Shown: in pieces, positions 34,825-41,827 of the stretch
Layout of the letters: every line of letters begins with the position of its first letter
How positions within the stretch are numbered: the stretch's first letter is position 1
Notes under the pieces: generated by a model
What the model saw: only the letters and a program-made list of their open reading frames with translations
Databases searched by the model: none
Told to the model about the DNA's origin: nothing
Origin: Peptoniphilus duerdenii ATCC BAA-1640
Lineage (GTDB): Bacteria > Bacillota > Clostridia > Tissierellales > Peptoniphilaceae
DNA length: 41,827 nucleotides
Assembly: GCF_000146345.1 (NCBI RefSeq)
Contig: NZ_GL397071.1
Span: forward strand, 97,219 to 139,045
Reading direction: 5' to 3'
Made by a program: the position numbers and the translations under genes

Positions 34825-35759
34825 TCTTTTCTAAGCTCCTTTAAGATATCGTTTAGTTCGTCTTCCATTTCTAGAGTAAACTCTTTGCCATTTAGGTAAT
34901 CGAGATTCTTAAGTCCGCCGAAAATAATCTTGTAATTGTGGAGGAATTGACTGTTAAGGCCAAAACTTCTCCTGCCCTTGTACTTTAAATCTCCAACGAT
35001 GCTTCTGTTGTATTTTTTTAAAGTCGCACGAATTTGGTGAGTCCTGCCGGTTATGAGGTTTATGTCCACCAAGGTATACTCGCCTAATTTCTCCATCGGG
35101 CGGATGATAGTTTCGATTTCTTTTCCGTCTCCTCTCTCATTTAAACTTACCTTGTTCTTTTCTCTGTCCTTTTCCAAGTAGCTTATGTCGTGGATCTCTT
35201 CGTCAATGCTTCCGTCAACAAGCGCCATGTAATGTTTTTCGATTTCCCTTCGCTTGATTGCATCGTTAATCTCCCTTAGAGCCTGAGCATTCTTGCATCC
35301 GATTAAAATTCCAGAAGTATTTCTGTCTAGGCGGTTGCAAAAAGAAGGTCTAAAAGATTTCTCAACCCTCGGCACATATTCACCTTTGTGAATCATGTAG
35401 CTTACGAACATATCGAGGGCGTTCTTTTCGTAATCCTTCTTGTCGTTGTGGGTGAGAAGTCCCCTCGGTTTCTTTACGAGAGCTATGTTTTCGTCTTCGT
35501 AAATAATATCAGGGAAGTCCCTCTTCACATGATTTTTAATCTTCGTAAATTTTTCGATGGTCTCATCACTGAAATAAATCTCTACCCTATCATTTTCTTT
35601 TAAAATATATTCAGGTGCAGATTTTTTGTTATTTACGGTTATATTCTTTTTTCTAATAGACTTCATGATCAGGGATTTTTTGGCATTTTGCAAGTATTTT
35701 CCCATGAATCTGTCCAGTCTTTGATCTTTGTCATTTGAATTAATAATAATTTCTTTCAT
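34818..35759 (-). CDS. RluA/RluD-family pseudouridine synthase with S4 domain
   Basis: A 313-residue enzyme that turns uridine into pseudouridine in rRNA or tRNA. An N-terminal S4-like RNA-binding region (about 11-65) precedes the catalytic domain. Asp145 in CNRLDRNTSGI (141-151) is the catalytic aspartate, and HQIRATLK is the conserved later block. Length and domain order fit RluC/RluD-type enzymes; the exact target uridines cannot be assigned. The gene faces away from the plus-strand gene at 35828, and the 68 bases between them must hold both promoters. Its 3' end runs into the remnant of a P-type ATPase, so its natural downstream neighbour or terminator may have been lost. Confidence 0.92.
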   Translation of the reverse strand: MKEIIINSNDKDQRLDRFMGKYLQNAKKSLIMKSIRKKNITVNNKKSAPEYILKENDRVEIYFSDETIEKFTKIKNHVKRDFPDIIYEDENIALVKKPRGLLTHNDKKDYEKNALDMFVSYMIHKGEYVPRVEKSFRPSFCNRLDRNTSGILIGCKNAQALREINDAIKRREIEKHYMALVDGSIDEEIHDISYLEKDREKNKVSLNERGDGKEIETIIRPMEKLGEYTLVDINLITGRTHQIRATLKKYNRSIVGDLKYKGRRSFGLNSQFLHNYKIIFGGLKNLDYLNGKEFTLEMEDELNDILKELRKEK

Positions 35760-35798
35760 CTATTTAATTATACCATTGTTTAAAAATCTTTCCAATTC

Positions 35799-35807
35799 TG
35801 GTATACT
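35799..35807 (+). promoter_or_regulatory. Extended -10 promoter of the MltG-like gene
   Basis: TGGTATACT is an extended -10 box (TG-n-TATACT). A weak TTGTTT lies 20 bases upstream of it. The gene's ATG follows at 35828 with TAGGAG at 35814-35819. Confidence 0.6.
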
Positions 35808-35827
35808 AGCAACTAGGAGTTGATTTG

Positions 35828-36517
35828 ATGAATATATTTCACAAAATGCAAGACAGTATTTTAACTGTACTTAAATACATCCTACTAGTAATATTTCTAC
35901 TTGTGGTTGCATTTATAATTAAATGGAGAATCGACAATATTAACCAAGCGGCTAAGAAAAATGTCAATGTTTCTCTATCAATAAAGGACGAAATAAATAT
36001 ACTTAAGAAACAATATATGTCTCTAACAGAAAAAGAAGGAGTTAAGCTAGAACTTCCAAAGGTGGAACTTACAGAAGATCCACTAGATAACACCATCACT
36101 GTAGAGATAAAAGACGGAGAAAATCTCGATGAAATAGGAGAGACTCTTAAAAATCTAGATCTTATAAAAGATGTAAATGCATTTAAGAAAATCTGTTATG
36201 ATATGGCTATCGAAAATAGTTTCAAAGCCGGATCTTACAAAATTGAAAAGAGAGAAACCGTTAGAGAAACTCTACTTGAAATAGTTGGGATAAGCCCTAA
36301 GACATGTGAAATCACAGTAACAGAAGCGATGGGCGCAAGAGACGTTGCGGATCTATTAAAAGAAAGAGAAGTAATACAAGATACCGATGCATTCGTAGAC
36401 GCAGCAGATAAGATGGGTAAATTGGAAGATTTTAAACCGGGAAAATATGAAATCAATCTTCCACTTAGAGTATCTAAGATGATTGAAATCTTAACCACTG
36501 AACCAAGTAAAAATTAA
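35828..36517 (+). CDS. MltG/YceG-like membrane protein lacking the catalytic domain
   Basis: A 229-residue protein with a short cytoplasmic N-terminus, one membrane helix (about 15-34), a possible coiled coil (about 50-65) and two similar extracytoplasmic units. The first (about 88-156: ITVEIKDGENLDEIGETL ... FKAGSYKIE) and the second (about 162-222: ITVTEAMGARDVADLL ... FKPGKYEIN) both look like the LysM-like substrate-binding subdomain at the N-terminus of MltG, the lytic transglycosylase that trims new glycan strands. The catalytic domain with its essential glutamate is absent. It may bind nascent peptidoglycan without cutting it. ATG 35828 is chosen over the in-frame TTG three bases earlier, with TAGGAG upstream. 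The similarity is weak and motif-based. Confidence 0.7.
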   Translation: MNIFHKMQDSILTVLKYILLVIFLLVVAFIIKWRIDNINQAAKKNVNVSLSIKDEINILKKQYMSLTEKEGVKLELPKVELTEDPLDNTITVEIKDGENLDEIGETLKNLDLIKDVNAFKKICYDMAIENSFKAGSYKIEKRETVRETLLEIVGISPKTCEITVTEAMGARDVADLLKEREVIQDTDAFVDAADKMGKLEDFKPGKYEINLPLRVSKMIEILTTEPSKN

Positions 36518-36522
36518 AAACA

Positions 36523-36551
36523 TTGACAAATATATTGTAAGTCCCTATAAT
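36523..36551 (+). promoter_or_regulatory. Perfect consensus promoter of the tRNA-Thr gene
   Basis: TTGACA (36523-36528) and TATAAT (36546-36551) match the sigma-A consensus at every position and are spaced 17 bases apart. The tRNA begins 10 bases after the -10 box. Its -35 starts 5 bases after the stop codon of the preceding gene. Confidence 0.93.
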
Positions 36552-36561
36552 ATATTTGTAT

Positions 36562-36637
36562 GCTATCGTAGCTCAGTCGGTAGAGCACTACATTGGTAAT
36601 GTAGAGGTCGCGGGTTCAATTCCCGCCGTTAGCTCCA
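36562..36637 (+). tRNA. tRNA-Thr (anticodon GGU)
   Basis: A 76-nt cloverleaf with an encoded CCA end. The D stem is GCTC/GAGC, the anticodon stem CTACA/TGTAG with loop TTGGTAA (anticodon GGT) and the T stem GCGGG/CCCGC with TTCAATT. The acceptor stem GCTATCG/CGTTAGC has one T-T mismatch at the fifth pair. U73 fits threonine tRNAs of Gram-positive bacteria. Confidence 0.95.
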
Positions 36638-36640
36638 TGT

Positions 36641-36670
36641 CCCCAGGACCATTGTCTTGGGGATTTTTTT
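36641..36670 (+). terminator. Terminator of the tRNA-Thr gene
   Basis: A 9-bp stem with one G-T pair (CCCCAGGAC with GTCTTGGGG) and a CATT loop is followed by ATTTTTTT. It begins three bases after the tRNA's CCA. Confidence 0.9.
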
Positions 36671-36679
36671 GTTTTTGTG

Positions 36680-37215
36680 CGGGATTTGTAGCGGAAACAA
36701 TCTGCTTTCATTAACTTAGGCATTAAATTCTCTACCTTCAGGCGAAGCTGTAAAATAAAATAAATTACGGTTTACTTTTGTAGCGGAAGCTACCAGCTTC
36801 CATTAAACTTGGTACTACATTATCTTTATTCAGCCGTAAGGCGTACAGCAATAATTCCTACAATTTATTTCGTAGCGGAAGCAAGGAGTTTCCACAGCCG
36901 AAGGCTCTACTTAGAAAATCTTAAGGAAGATAGTCACCCTGATAGGCTACAAAATCTTCCCAACTACAGTCACCCTGAGCGAACGAAGTGAGTCGAACGG
37001 GTATAACCTCCGAAGGTCAAGTCTTGTCAAGTGAAATCATCCAAACCTAGCCTCACCAAGGTTATACCCGTTCGACTCCAATGACTCAGCCTTTGGCTTC
37101 GCCATTTTCGCTCAGGGTGACTGTATTCATTAATTTTTTCCCATTATTTATGTCCGTAAGTAGTTTCTATGAATTGTAGGAAGTATAAGGAACACCTATA
37201 ATTAACAAAGTTCAA
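36680..37215. repeat. Intergenic mosaic of palindromic repeats
   Basis: No gene is seen. GTAGCGGAA-type hairpins lie near 36690-36712 (degenerate), 36782-36802 (GGAAGCTACCAGCTTCC) and 36873-36892. Palindromic elements with ACCC/GGGT arms lie at about 36970-37008 (centre GAACGAAGTGAGTC) and 37060-37122 (AATGACTCAGCC-type centre). Confidence 0.75.
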
Positions 37216-37217
37216 AT

Positions 37218-37239
37218 AAAAAAGACGGCTTCCCGTCTT
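37218..37239 (-). terminator. Terminator of the SLH/Ig-repeat protein gene
   Basis: On the minus strand AAGACGG (37239-37233) pairs with CCGTCTT (37228-37222) around a GAAG loop and is followed by Ts. It lies 8 bases past the stop. Confidence 0.85.
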
Positions 37240-37246
37240 CTTCTCA

Positions 37247-40200
37247 TTAATAGTATCTGTAATAAATATTCCTCGTTATTATGCCTCCTGTTTCACTTGC
37301 TTCATCTGTATAGAAATATTCCAAAGAAATTTTACTACTTTCTAAATTCTCTGCAATTATTGTTGAATATTTATTTGGTCTTCTGAATGTTCCATGATAG
37401 GACTCTGTAATTTCTCTATAATTATCACCACCACCAAGCAAGGATTGCAGCTCCATACTATCCATGATTCCTCTATTATCTATATATTTACTATTCCTTA
37501 TTGTGTGAACCATAAAACTTTTCAATTCTTTTAATGATTTAGATTCTCCAAGCTTTCCCCCTGTTAGGAAATTTGTAAGAACTATGTCATACCCGTAGCC
37601 TTTTGCGAGATAAGATATATTATAATTTCTAATTGCAAATTTATGTTCTACCAAATAGTATTTATTATTATACGAAACTCTATATACCTTATTTTCGTTT
37701 TCTACAATTTTAGAAGTATCCTTCATATTATTTACAAAATCAGTTTCTATTTGATTTAATTTTTCTTCTGCCATTTGGCTTAAGAATATTATTTCATAGT
37801 TAAGTTCAATATGTTCATCTCCAACTACTAATTTAATATTAGAGTTTGGTTTTGTGACTTCTAATTTTTCTAAAATTTGTGCATCTGTTAAATCGTGATT
37901 TTCTTTAAGCCCTGCAATTTTAAGGATATCTTCTCTTATAAAGCCTAAGATTGTTTCATCTGACTTATAATTTTTTCCATCCAATAGCTCTCTATTTGTT
38001 TCTCCAATGGTATAACTTTTTATTTTGTTATTTTTAATTGTATTAAGAATAGAAGTTTTTAAATTATCTTTCTCAATCGCTATTTTATTTGATTCCTTGG
38101 TAAATAGAAGATAATATTTGTTGTGTAGGTTATCTATGCCAAGTTTTATATACCCTAAGCTCTTATAAACTTCTACCAATGAGTTTTTAATACTTGTCTT
38201 GATTTTATTTTCTTTTTCAAAATCTGCTTTTGAAATAACCTTTAGTGTAAGAGAAATATTTCCAGTTATTGCTTCTTTGTCACCTCTTTTGATTTTTATT
38301 TTTGTATTGTTTTCTGATTCTGTGAGTTGTTTATTATTTTTTGGTTCTGTTGTAATTCCATTTGCTGCAAAGTCTTTAAATGCTACGTTTTTCGTCAAGC
38401 CTTGGTTGTCTGTTAAGGTTACTTCTAGTCCTGCTAGGTTTAGTTTTTCTCCTTCTGTGTAGCTTAAGTTTGTTGGTTGTGTTTTTACTACCATTTTTTC
38501 TACATGGTCTGGGTCAAATACTTTTGCCTTTACTGTTAATTGATTTGTTTGCGCTGTTAATGAACCTTTTGTTAATTCTACAGCTCTTCCATTGTTTGCA
38601 GCTACTGTTAATGCTGTTTCATTTGCTGGTGCTGCTTCTATTCCGTTTGCTTCAAAGTCTGCAAATGCTACGTCTTTGGTTAGTCCTTGGTTGTCTGTTA
38701 ATGTTACTTCTAGTCCTGCTAGGTTTAGTTTTTCTCCTTCTGTGTAGATTAAGTTTGTTGGTTGTGTTTTTACTACCATTTTTTCTACATGAGCTGGATC
38801 AAATACTTTTGCACTTACTGTTAAGGCTTCTGTTTCTGCTGTTAGGTTTCCTTTTGTAAGCTTAACTTTGCTTCCATTGTCTGCTAATTTTAGTTCTGTA
38901 TCATTTGCTGGTTCTGCTGTGATTCCATTTGCTTCAAAGTCTGCAAATGCTACGTCTTTTGTTAAACCTTGGTTGTCTGTTAAGGTTACTTCTAGTCCTG
39001 CTAGTGCTAGTTTTTCTCCTTCTGTGTAGGTTAAGTTTGTTGGTTGTGTTTTTACTACCATTTTTTCTACATGAGCTGGATCAAACACTTTTGCATTTAC
39101 TGTTAAGGCATTTGTTTGCGCTGTTAATGAACCTTTTGTTAATTCTACAGCTTTTCCATTGTTTGCAGCTACTGTTAATGCTGTATCATTTGCTGGTGTT
39201 GCTGTAATTCCATTATCTGCAAAGTCTTTAAATGCTACGTCTTTGGTTAGTCCTTGGTTGTCTGTTAATGTTACTTCTAGTCCTGCTAGATTTAGTTTTT
39301 CTCCGTCAGTATAAACTAATTTTTTTGGTTGTTCTTTTACTACCATTTTTTCTACATGAGCTGGGTCAAATACTTTTGCATTTACTTTTAATGGAGCAGT
39401 TTCTACTTTTTCCACACCATTTAGTTTGATTTTTATGGTTGTGCCATTTTCATTTACGGATAATCCTGTTTCATTTGCTGGGTCTGTTGCGATTCCGTAT
39501 TCACTAAAATCTTCTAAGCCTGCTTCTTTTACTATTCCTTGTGTGTCTGTTAACTTCAATTTTATGCCGGATAGATCTAGCTTTTCTCCTTCGGTATATT
39601 CTCGTTTTGAAGGTTGACTTACTATTTCTATTTTATCTATCTTTGTTTTGTCGAATTCTTTTGGCGTTTCTGGTTCAGATGGTGATTCCGGTTCTGTTCC
39701 TGGGTCTGACGGATTTTCTTTCCCCGGTTCTGTTGGGTTTTCTGGTTCTGTTCCTGGCTCTGACGGATTTTCTTTCCCTGGTTCTGTTGGGTTTTCTTCT
39801 CCTGGTGTTTCTGGTTGTGTCCCGGGTTCTGATGGATTTTCTTTTTCTGGTGTTCCTGGTTCTTCATGTTTATCCGGAACAGGTTTTACATCAGGATTCG
39901 GTTTAACCTCTGGTTTTTCCTCTACAATTGGTCTAAATCCATAACCAAGCCAATAAGGATAGAACCCATTCCAGGTGGAGTTTTCCCTTTTAACATCTTT
40001 TTCTTCTTTTATTTTTGAAACTTTTTCAGACTTAGTTTGATTTTCCACAAATTTTATAAAATTGTAGGTCATTTCAAAAGTTTTTTCTCTAATTGCAGGG
40101 CTTTTGTAGCTTCCATCGATACTTATATCATCGAGGATTCCATTATCCTTTGCAAAGTTTATAAAACCTTCTGCCCAGTTTGTAGATTTTGCTTCAATTT

Positions 40201-40615
40201 TTCTATAGTTTGGATGAATTCTCGACAAAATAGAAATCATTTCTTCGTATGTAATCTCGCCTTCCGGCCTGAAGTTACCATCTGGATAACCGCTAATATA
40301 TCCCTTTTGTTTGGCGTAGACGATGAATTTTTCTGCCCAATGAGTATTAGGAACATCTTTGAAGTCCACCTTCGATGTCGAATCTTTTGCAAGATTTTCT
40401 TCGCCTTTTATAACGAGAATCATCCTCGTAAATTCTGCTCTAGTTATGGTGTCTTCTAGTTTTAAATCTTTCGTCTTGCCTCTTCCTGCTACGAAATCGT
40501 TTTCTAGTAACCAGTTAATCTTCTTGTTTTCTGTGGTAGGTTTTTCTGTAGCTACCACAGGTTCAAATGATGATAGTAGCATTATTGCTGCTAGAATAAT
40601 AGCCGATTTTTTCAA
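37247..40615 (-). CDS. SLH-domain surface protein with five Ig-like (Big_3-type) repeats and an unknown C-terminal domain
   Basis: A 1122-residue surface protein. Signal peptide 1-22; three SLH domains (about 30-205; GYISGYPDGNFRPEGEITYEEM is a clear one, the third is degenerate); a Pro/Glu/Asn/Gly-rich linker (about 235-320) of PSEPGTEPE-like repeats; five Ig-like repeats of 94-95 residues (about 325-790), the last four nearly identical and starting FDPAHVEKMVVKTQP; then about 320 residues (about 800-1122) that I do not recognise, rich in Lys, Asn, Ile and Tyr. The SLH end binds the wall polymer, the repeats act as a stalk and the C-terminal domain is displayed. The start is TTG, supported by GGGGAGG 6 bases upstream and by the MKK signal-peptide opening. 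Function unknown; an adhesin or S-layer-associated protein is likely. Confidence 0.88.
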   Translation of the reverse strand: MKKSAIILAAIMLLSSFEPVVATEKPTTENKKINWLLENDFVAGRGKTKDLKLEDTITRAEFTRMILVIKGEENLAKDSTSKVDFKDVPNTHWAEKFIVYAKQKGYISGYPDGNFRPEGEITYEEMISILSRIHPNYRKIEAKSTNWAEGFINFAKDNGILDDISIDGSYKSPAIREKTFEMTYNFIKFVENQTKSEKVSKIKEEKDVKRENSTWNGFYPYWLGYGFRPIVEEKPEVKPNPDVKPVPDKHEEPGTPEKENPSEPGTQPETPGEENPTEPGKENPSEPGTEPENPTEPGKENPSDPGTEPESPSEPETPKEFDKTKIDKIEIVSQPSKREYTEGEKLDLSGIKLKLTDTQGIVKEAGLEDFSEYGIATDPANETGLSVNENGTTIKIKLNGVEKVETAPLKVNAKVFDPAHVEKMVVKEQPKKLVYTDGEKLNLAGLEVTLTDNQGLTKDVAFKDFADNGITATPANDTALTVAANNGKAVELTKGSLTAQTNALTVNAKVFDPAHVEKMVVKTQPTNLTYTEGEKLALAGLEVTLTDNQGLTKDVAFADFEANGITAEPANDTELKLADNGSKVKLTKGNLTAETEALTVSAKVFDPAHVEKMVVKTQPTNLIYTEGEKLNLAGLEVTLTDNQGLTKDVAFADFEANGIEAAPANETALTVAANNGRAVELTKGSLTAQTNQLTVKAKVFDPDHVEKMVVKTQPTNLSYTEGEKLNLAGLEVTLTDNQGLTKNVAFKDFAANGITTEPKNNKQLTESENNTKIKIKRGDKEAITGNISLTLKVISKADFEKENKIKTSIKNSLVEVYKSLGYIKLGIDNLHNKYYLLFTKESNKIAIEKDNLKTSILNTIKNNKIKSYTIGETNRELLDGKNYKSDETILGFIREDILKIAGLKENHDLTDAQILEKLEVTKPNSNIKLVVGDEHIELNYEIIFLSQMAEEKLNQIETDFVNNMKDTSKIVENENKVYRVSYNNKYYLVEHKFAIRNYNISYLAKGYGYDIVLTNFLTGGKLGESKSLKELKSFMVHTIRNSKYIDNRGIMDSMELQSLLGGGDNYREITESYHGTFRRPNKYSTIIAENLESSKISLEYFYTDEASETGGIITRNIYYRYY
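38300..39650 (-). repeat. Near-identical tandem DNA repeats of about 285 bp within the SLH protein gene
   Basis: Coding for the Ig-like repeats, the DNA itself is strongly conserved. The block around CTAGTCCTGCTAGGTTTAG recurs with few changes near 38420, 38715, 38995 and 39280. The periods are 282-285 bp. Such similarity at silent sites points to recent duplication or gene conversion, and repeat number could vary between strains. Confidence 0.85.
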
Positions 40616-40661
40616 AATAATCCTCCCCTTTTTAAAAATTTAAATTTTCTTCTTATATAAA

Positions 40662-40689
40662 ATTATAACAAAAGCACTTTAAATGACAA
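40662..40689 (-). promoter_or_regulatory. Promoter of the SLH/Ig-repeat protein gene
   Basis: On the minus strand TTGTCA (40689-40684) and TATAAT (40667-40662) are separated by 16 bases. The implied leader is about 40 bases and contains the GGGGAGG ribosome site. Confidence 0.78.
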
Positions 40690-40728
40690 CCATTTCATAA
40701 ATTTTTGGAATTATAAAATAAGCATAAA

Positions 40729-40767
40729 AAAAGGAACAGATTTTATAAATAAATTTCTGTTCCTTTT
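40729..40767. terminator. Terminator-like hairpin at the end of the candidate structured RNA
   Basis: AAAAGGAACAGA (40729-40740) and TCTGTTCCTTTT (40756-40767) form a 12-bp perfect stem, symmetrical in its A and T runs. No protein gene precedes it on the minus strand within the window. It therefore terminates either the candidate RNA upstream or something outside the window. Confidence 0.75.
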
Positions 40768-40771
40768 AATA

Positions 40772-41128
40772 GGCACCCATCCGTTCTGTTTTAGGTTCTA
40801 TCACTGTTTTCCTCTTTTCAATTTGTGAATTAAATTTATTTTTAAAATAAATTTTGCGATGAGTTTAATATTTTATCTTACTGCCAGACAACTTAGGTTT
40901 TAAAATGCTCAAACTTTTTACATCTGTAGCTTGTGACCAAGGTGTCCTCTAAGCTTTCTATTAGCTGTAATCTCACTATTGATTTTATATGAACATTTGC
41001 ATGGATTACATAAAACCCGCTTGACATCTCAAGTCGTGATTTCCTATTGCAAATGGACTTATGAATTTAAAATTCTGTTGAAATTAAATTTATGTTATCA
41101 ATAGGATGAGTGCCACCCAATTTCTTGG
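40772..41128 (-). ncRNA. Candidate structured noncoding RNA of about 345-355 nt (unrecognised)
   Basis: No reading frame is convincing here, yet the region folds well on the minus strand. GGCACUCAUCC (41114-41104) pairs with GGAUGGGUGCC (40782-40772) as an 11-bp closing helix with one G-U pair, and the 3' strand ends 4 bases before a strong terminator hairpin. Inside are CUUGA/UCAAG around GAUG (41033-41020), UUUUAUGU/AUAUAAAA (41015-41008 with 40990-40983), and UUACA/UGUAA (40970-40966 with 40922-40918) enclosing AGCUU/AAGCU (40955-40951 with 40932-40928). A CCAA-GAAA-UUGG tetraloop hairpin lies just before the closing helix. A TATTAA (41141-41136) is placed to act as a -10 box but its -35 is poor. 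It does not match RNase P, tmRNA, SRP or 6S RNA as I know them. Confidence 0.4.
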
Positions 41129-41159
41129 TAGTATATTAATACCCTGCTGTGATAAATTT

Positions 41160-41280
41160 AAACGTGTTTTTTAAAAAATTTTTTATTTTTTATTTTTTTG
41201 ATGTTTTAATTTGTTTTTTGTAATTTGAGTCAAGTTTAGATTTTATTTTTTTAATAAACTACTCTTTATATAAAATAAAA
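41160..41280. other. T-rich low-complexity intergenic sequence
   Basis: Runs of T with scattered A and G, with no reading frame. On the minus strand it is the A-rich upstream flank of the candidate RNA and may hold its promoter (TTGACT lies at about 41233-41228). Confidence 0.5.
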
Positions 41281-41281
41281 T

Positions 41282-41435
41282 GCCCAAAAGGAGATTCCGT
41301 CTGAAAGAAACTCTTTAAAATTCAAGCCTAAGGAGACCGGCTATAAATCGCACTGTTTGAGCGTAGCGAGCCTAGATTTGTAGGTCGACGTGGCTTAGAA
41401 TTTTTGAGTTTCTGTAATCGGAATCGACTTTGGGC
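41282..41435. repeat. Long imperfect palindrome of about 154 bp (MITE-like)
   Basis: The two ends, GCCCAAAAGGAGATTCCG and CGGAATCGACTTTGGGC, are inverted copies. The similarity continues inward over about 44 bases per arm (GAAACTC/GAGTTTC, AAATTC/GAATTT, AAGCC/GGCTT). The centre holds CTGTTTGAGCGTAGCGAG, akin to a box in the repeat at about 30040-30058. No coding capacity is seen. It could be a miniature transposable element or a long transcribed hairpin. Confidence 0.65.
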
Positions 41436-41449
41436 TTTTATTTTTGGGA

Positions 41450-41827
41450 TAACTAATTTGTTTATACTAGGTCAAATATAGGTCAGATCCTTCGACTCGG
41501 AAATAAATTTCCTCGCTCAGGATGACCGTATAGAAGGATAGACATCACCACATTTTTATAATCAATTAATTTTTTCTACGCAGAGCCTCTCGGCTGTGGA
41601 AGCAAGATGCTTCCGCTACGGGGATAAATAAAAGCATATATTTTTTACGGCTTTGCCTGAGGGAAAAGAATTTAGTATCAAAGCTTATGGAAGCTAGTAG
41701 CTTCCGCTACAAATGTAAATCATTTATAAGATATCTTTAATTCCAAATTCAGAACATTCCTCCGACCTATCACATAGAATCCTTAATCACAAGCCTTATA
41801 CCAGAGAAAGCCATTGCCACCACAAGT
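41450..41827. repeat. Right-edge mosaic of repeats, mirror image of the left edge
   Basis: A palindromic element with AGATCC/GGATGAC arms and the centre GGAAATAAATTTCC lies at about 41483-41526. GGAAGC..GCTTCC hairpins lie at 41599-41615 and 41689-41705. Positions 41750-41827 repeat, in inverted orientation, the sequence at about 39-118 (CACTTGTGGTGGCAATGGCT followed by GTGATTAAGGATTCTATG). The element runs off the window end. Confidence 0.8.

Noticed and set aside
38380-39210. Plus-strand leucine-rich open frames opposite the Ig-repeat gene
   Set aside because: They are antisense shadows of repeated codons in the minus-strand gene and have repeat-driven, non-protein-like composition.
40772-41128. 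RNase P RNA, tmRNA or T-box leader as identity of the candidate structured RNA
   Set aside because: ACAGAAC near the 3' end and AAGTCCAT near the 5' end recall RNase P, but the universal GAGGAAAGTCC and its pairing partner are absent. There is no tmRNA tRNA-like end with CCA. GGGTGG lies at the 5' side, where a T-box motif would not be.

Overview
The window is an AT-rich stretch of a low-GC Gram-positive (Firmicutes-type) chromosome. The evidence is the LPXTG-type sorting signals, class C sortases, S-layer-homology (SLH) cell-wall anchors, AGGAGG-type ribosome binding sites, consensus sigma-A promoters and a butyrate-type CoA-transferase. Together these suggest an anaerobic, surface-adhering coccus or clostridium of the Tissierellia/Peptoniphilaceae kind. 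That placement is inference; no ribosomal marker is present. Nearly all genes lie on the minus strand; the plus strand carries only a small membrane protein and a tRNA-Thr gene.

Layout. 601-2959 is a two-gene operon for extracellular polymer O-acylation (MBOAT acyltransferase plus SGNH-like partner). 3420-4058 is trmB. 4321-5079 is a compact type III toxin-antitoxin locus: a consensus promoter, three 35/36-nt antitoxin RNA repeats, an intrinsic terminator and a ToxN/AbiQ-family endoribonuclease gene. 5349-29165 is a sortase-dependent pilus region. In transcription order it holds a giant 5170-residue multidomain adhesin, the major pilin, a proline-rich minor pilin and three overlapping class C sortase genes, the sortases being separated from the pilins by a terminator and a 1.5-kb repeat array. 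30993-33116 is an SLH-anchored 5'-nucleotidase, and 33285-34622 a butyryl-CoA:acetate-type CoA-transferase. Next come a broken C-terminal scrap of a metal P-type ATPase, an RluA-family pseudouridine synthase, an MltG-like membrane protein without its catalytic domain (+ strand) and tRNA-Thr (+ strand). 37247-40615 is an SLH protein with five Ig-like repeats and an unrecognised C-terminal domain. Upstream of it, 40729-41128 looks like an unannotated structured RNA ending in an intrinsic terminator.

The intergenic gaps are filled with a mosaic of short palindromic repeats. One family has flanking arms that change in a base-pairing-compatible way around a hypervariable but always self-complementary centre. 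A second is a GTAGCGGAA..TTCC hairpin. A third is an element of about 110 bp found at both ends of the window (inverted) and near 30 kb.

The best candidates for biology worth pursuing are the type III toxin-antitoxin locus, the candidate structured RNA, the giant adhesin with its recurrent unnamed module, and the hypervariable palindrome family.
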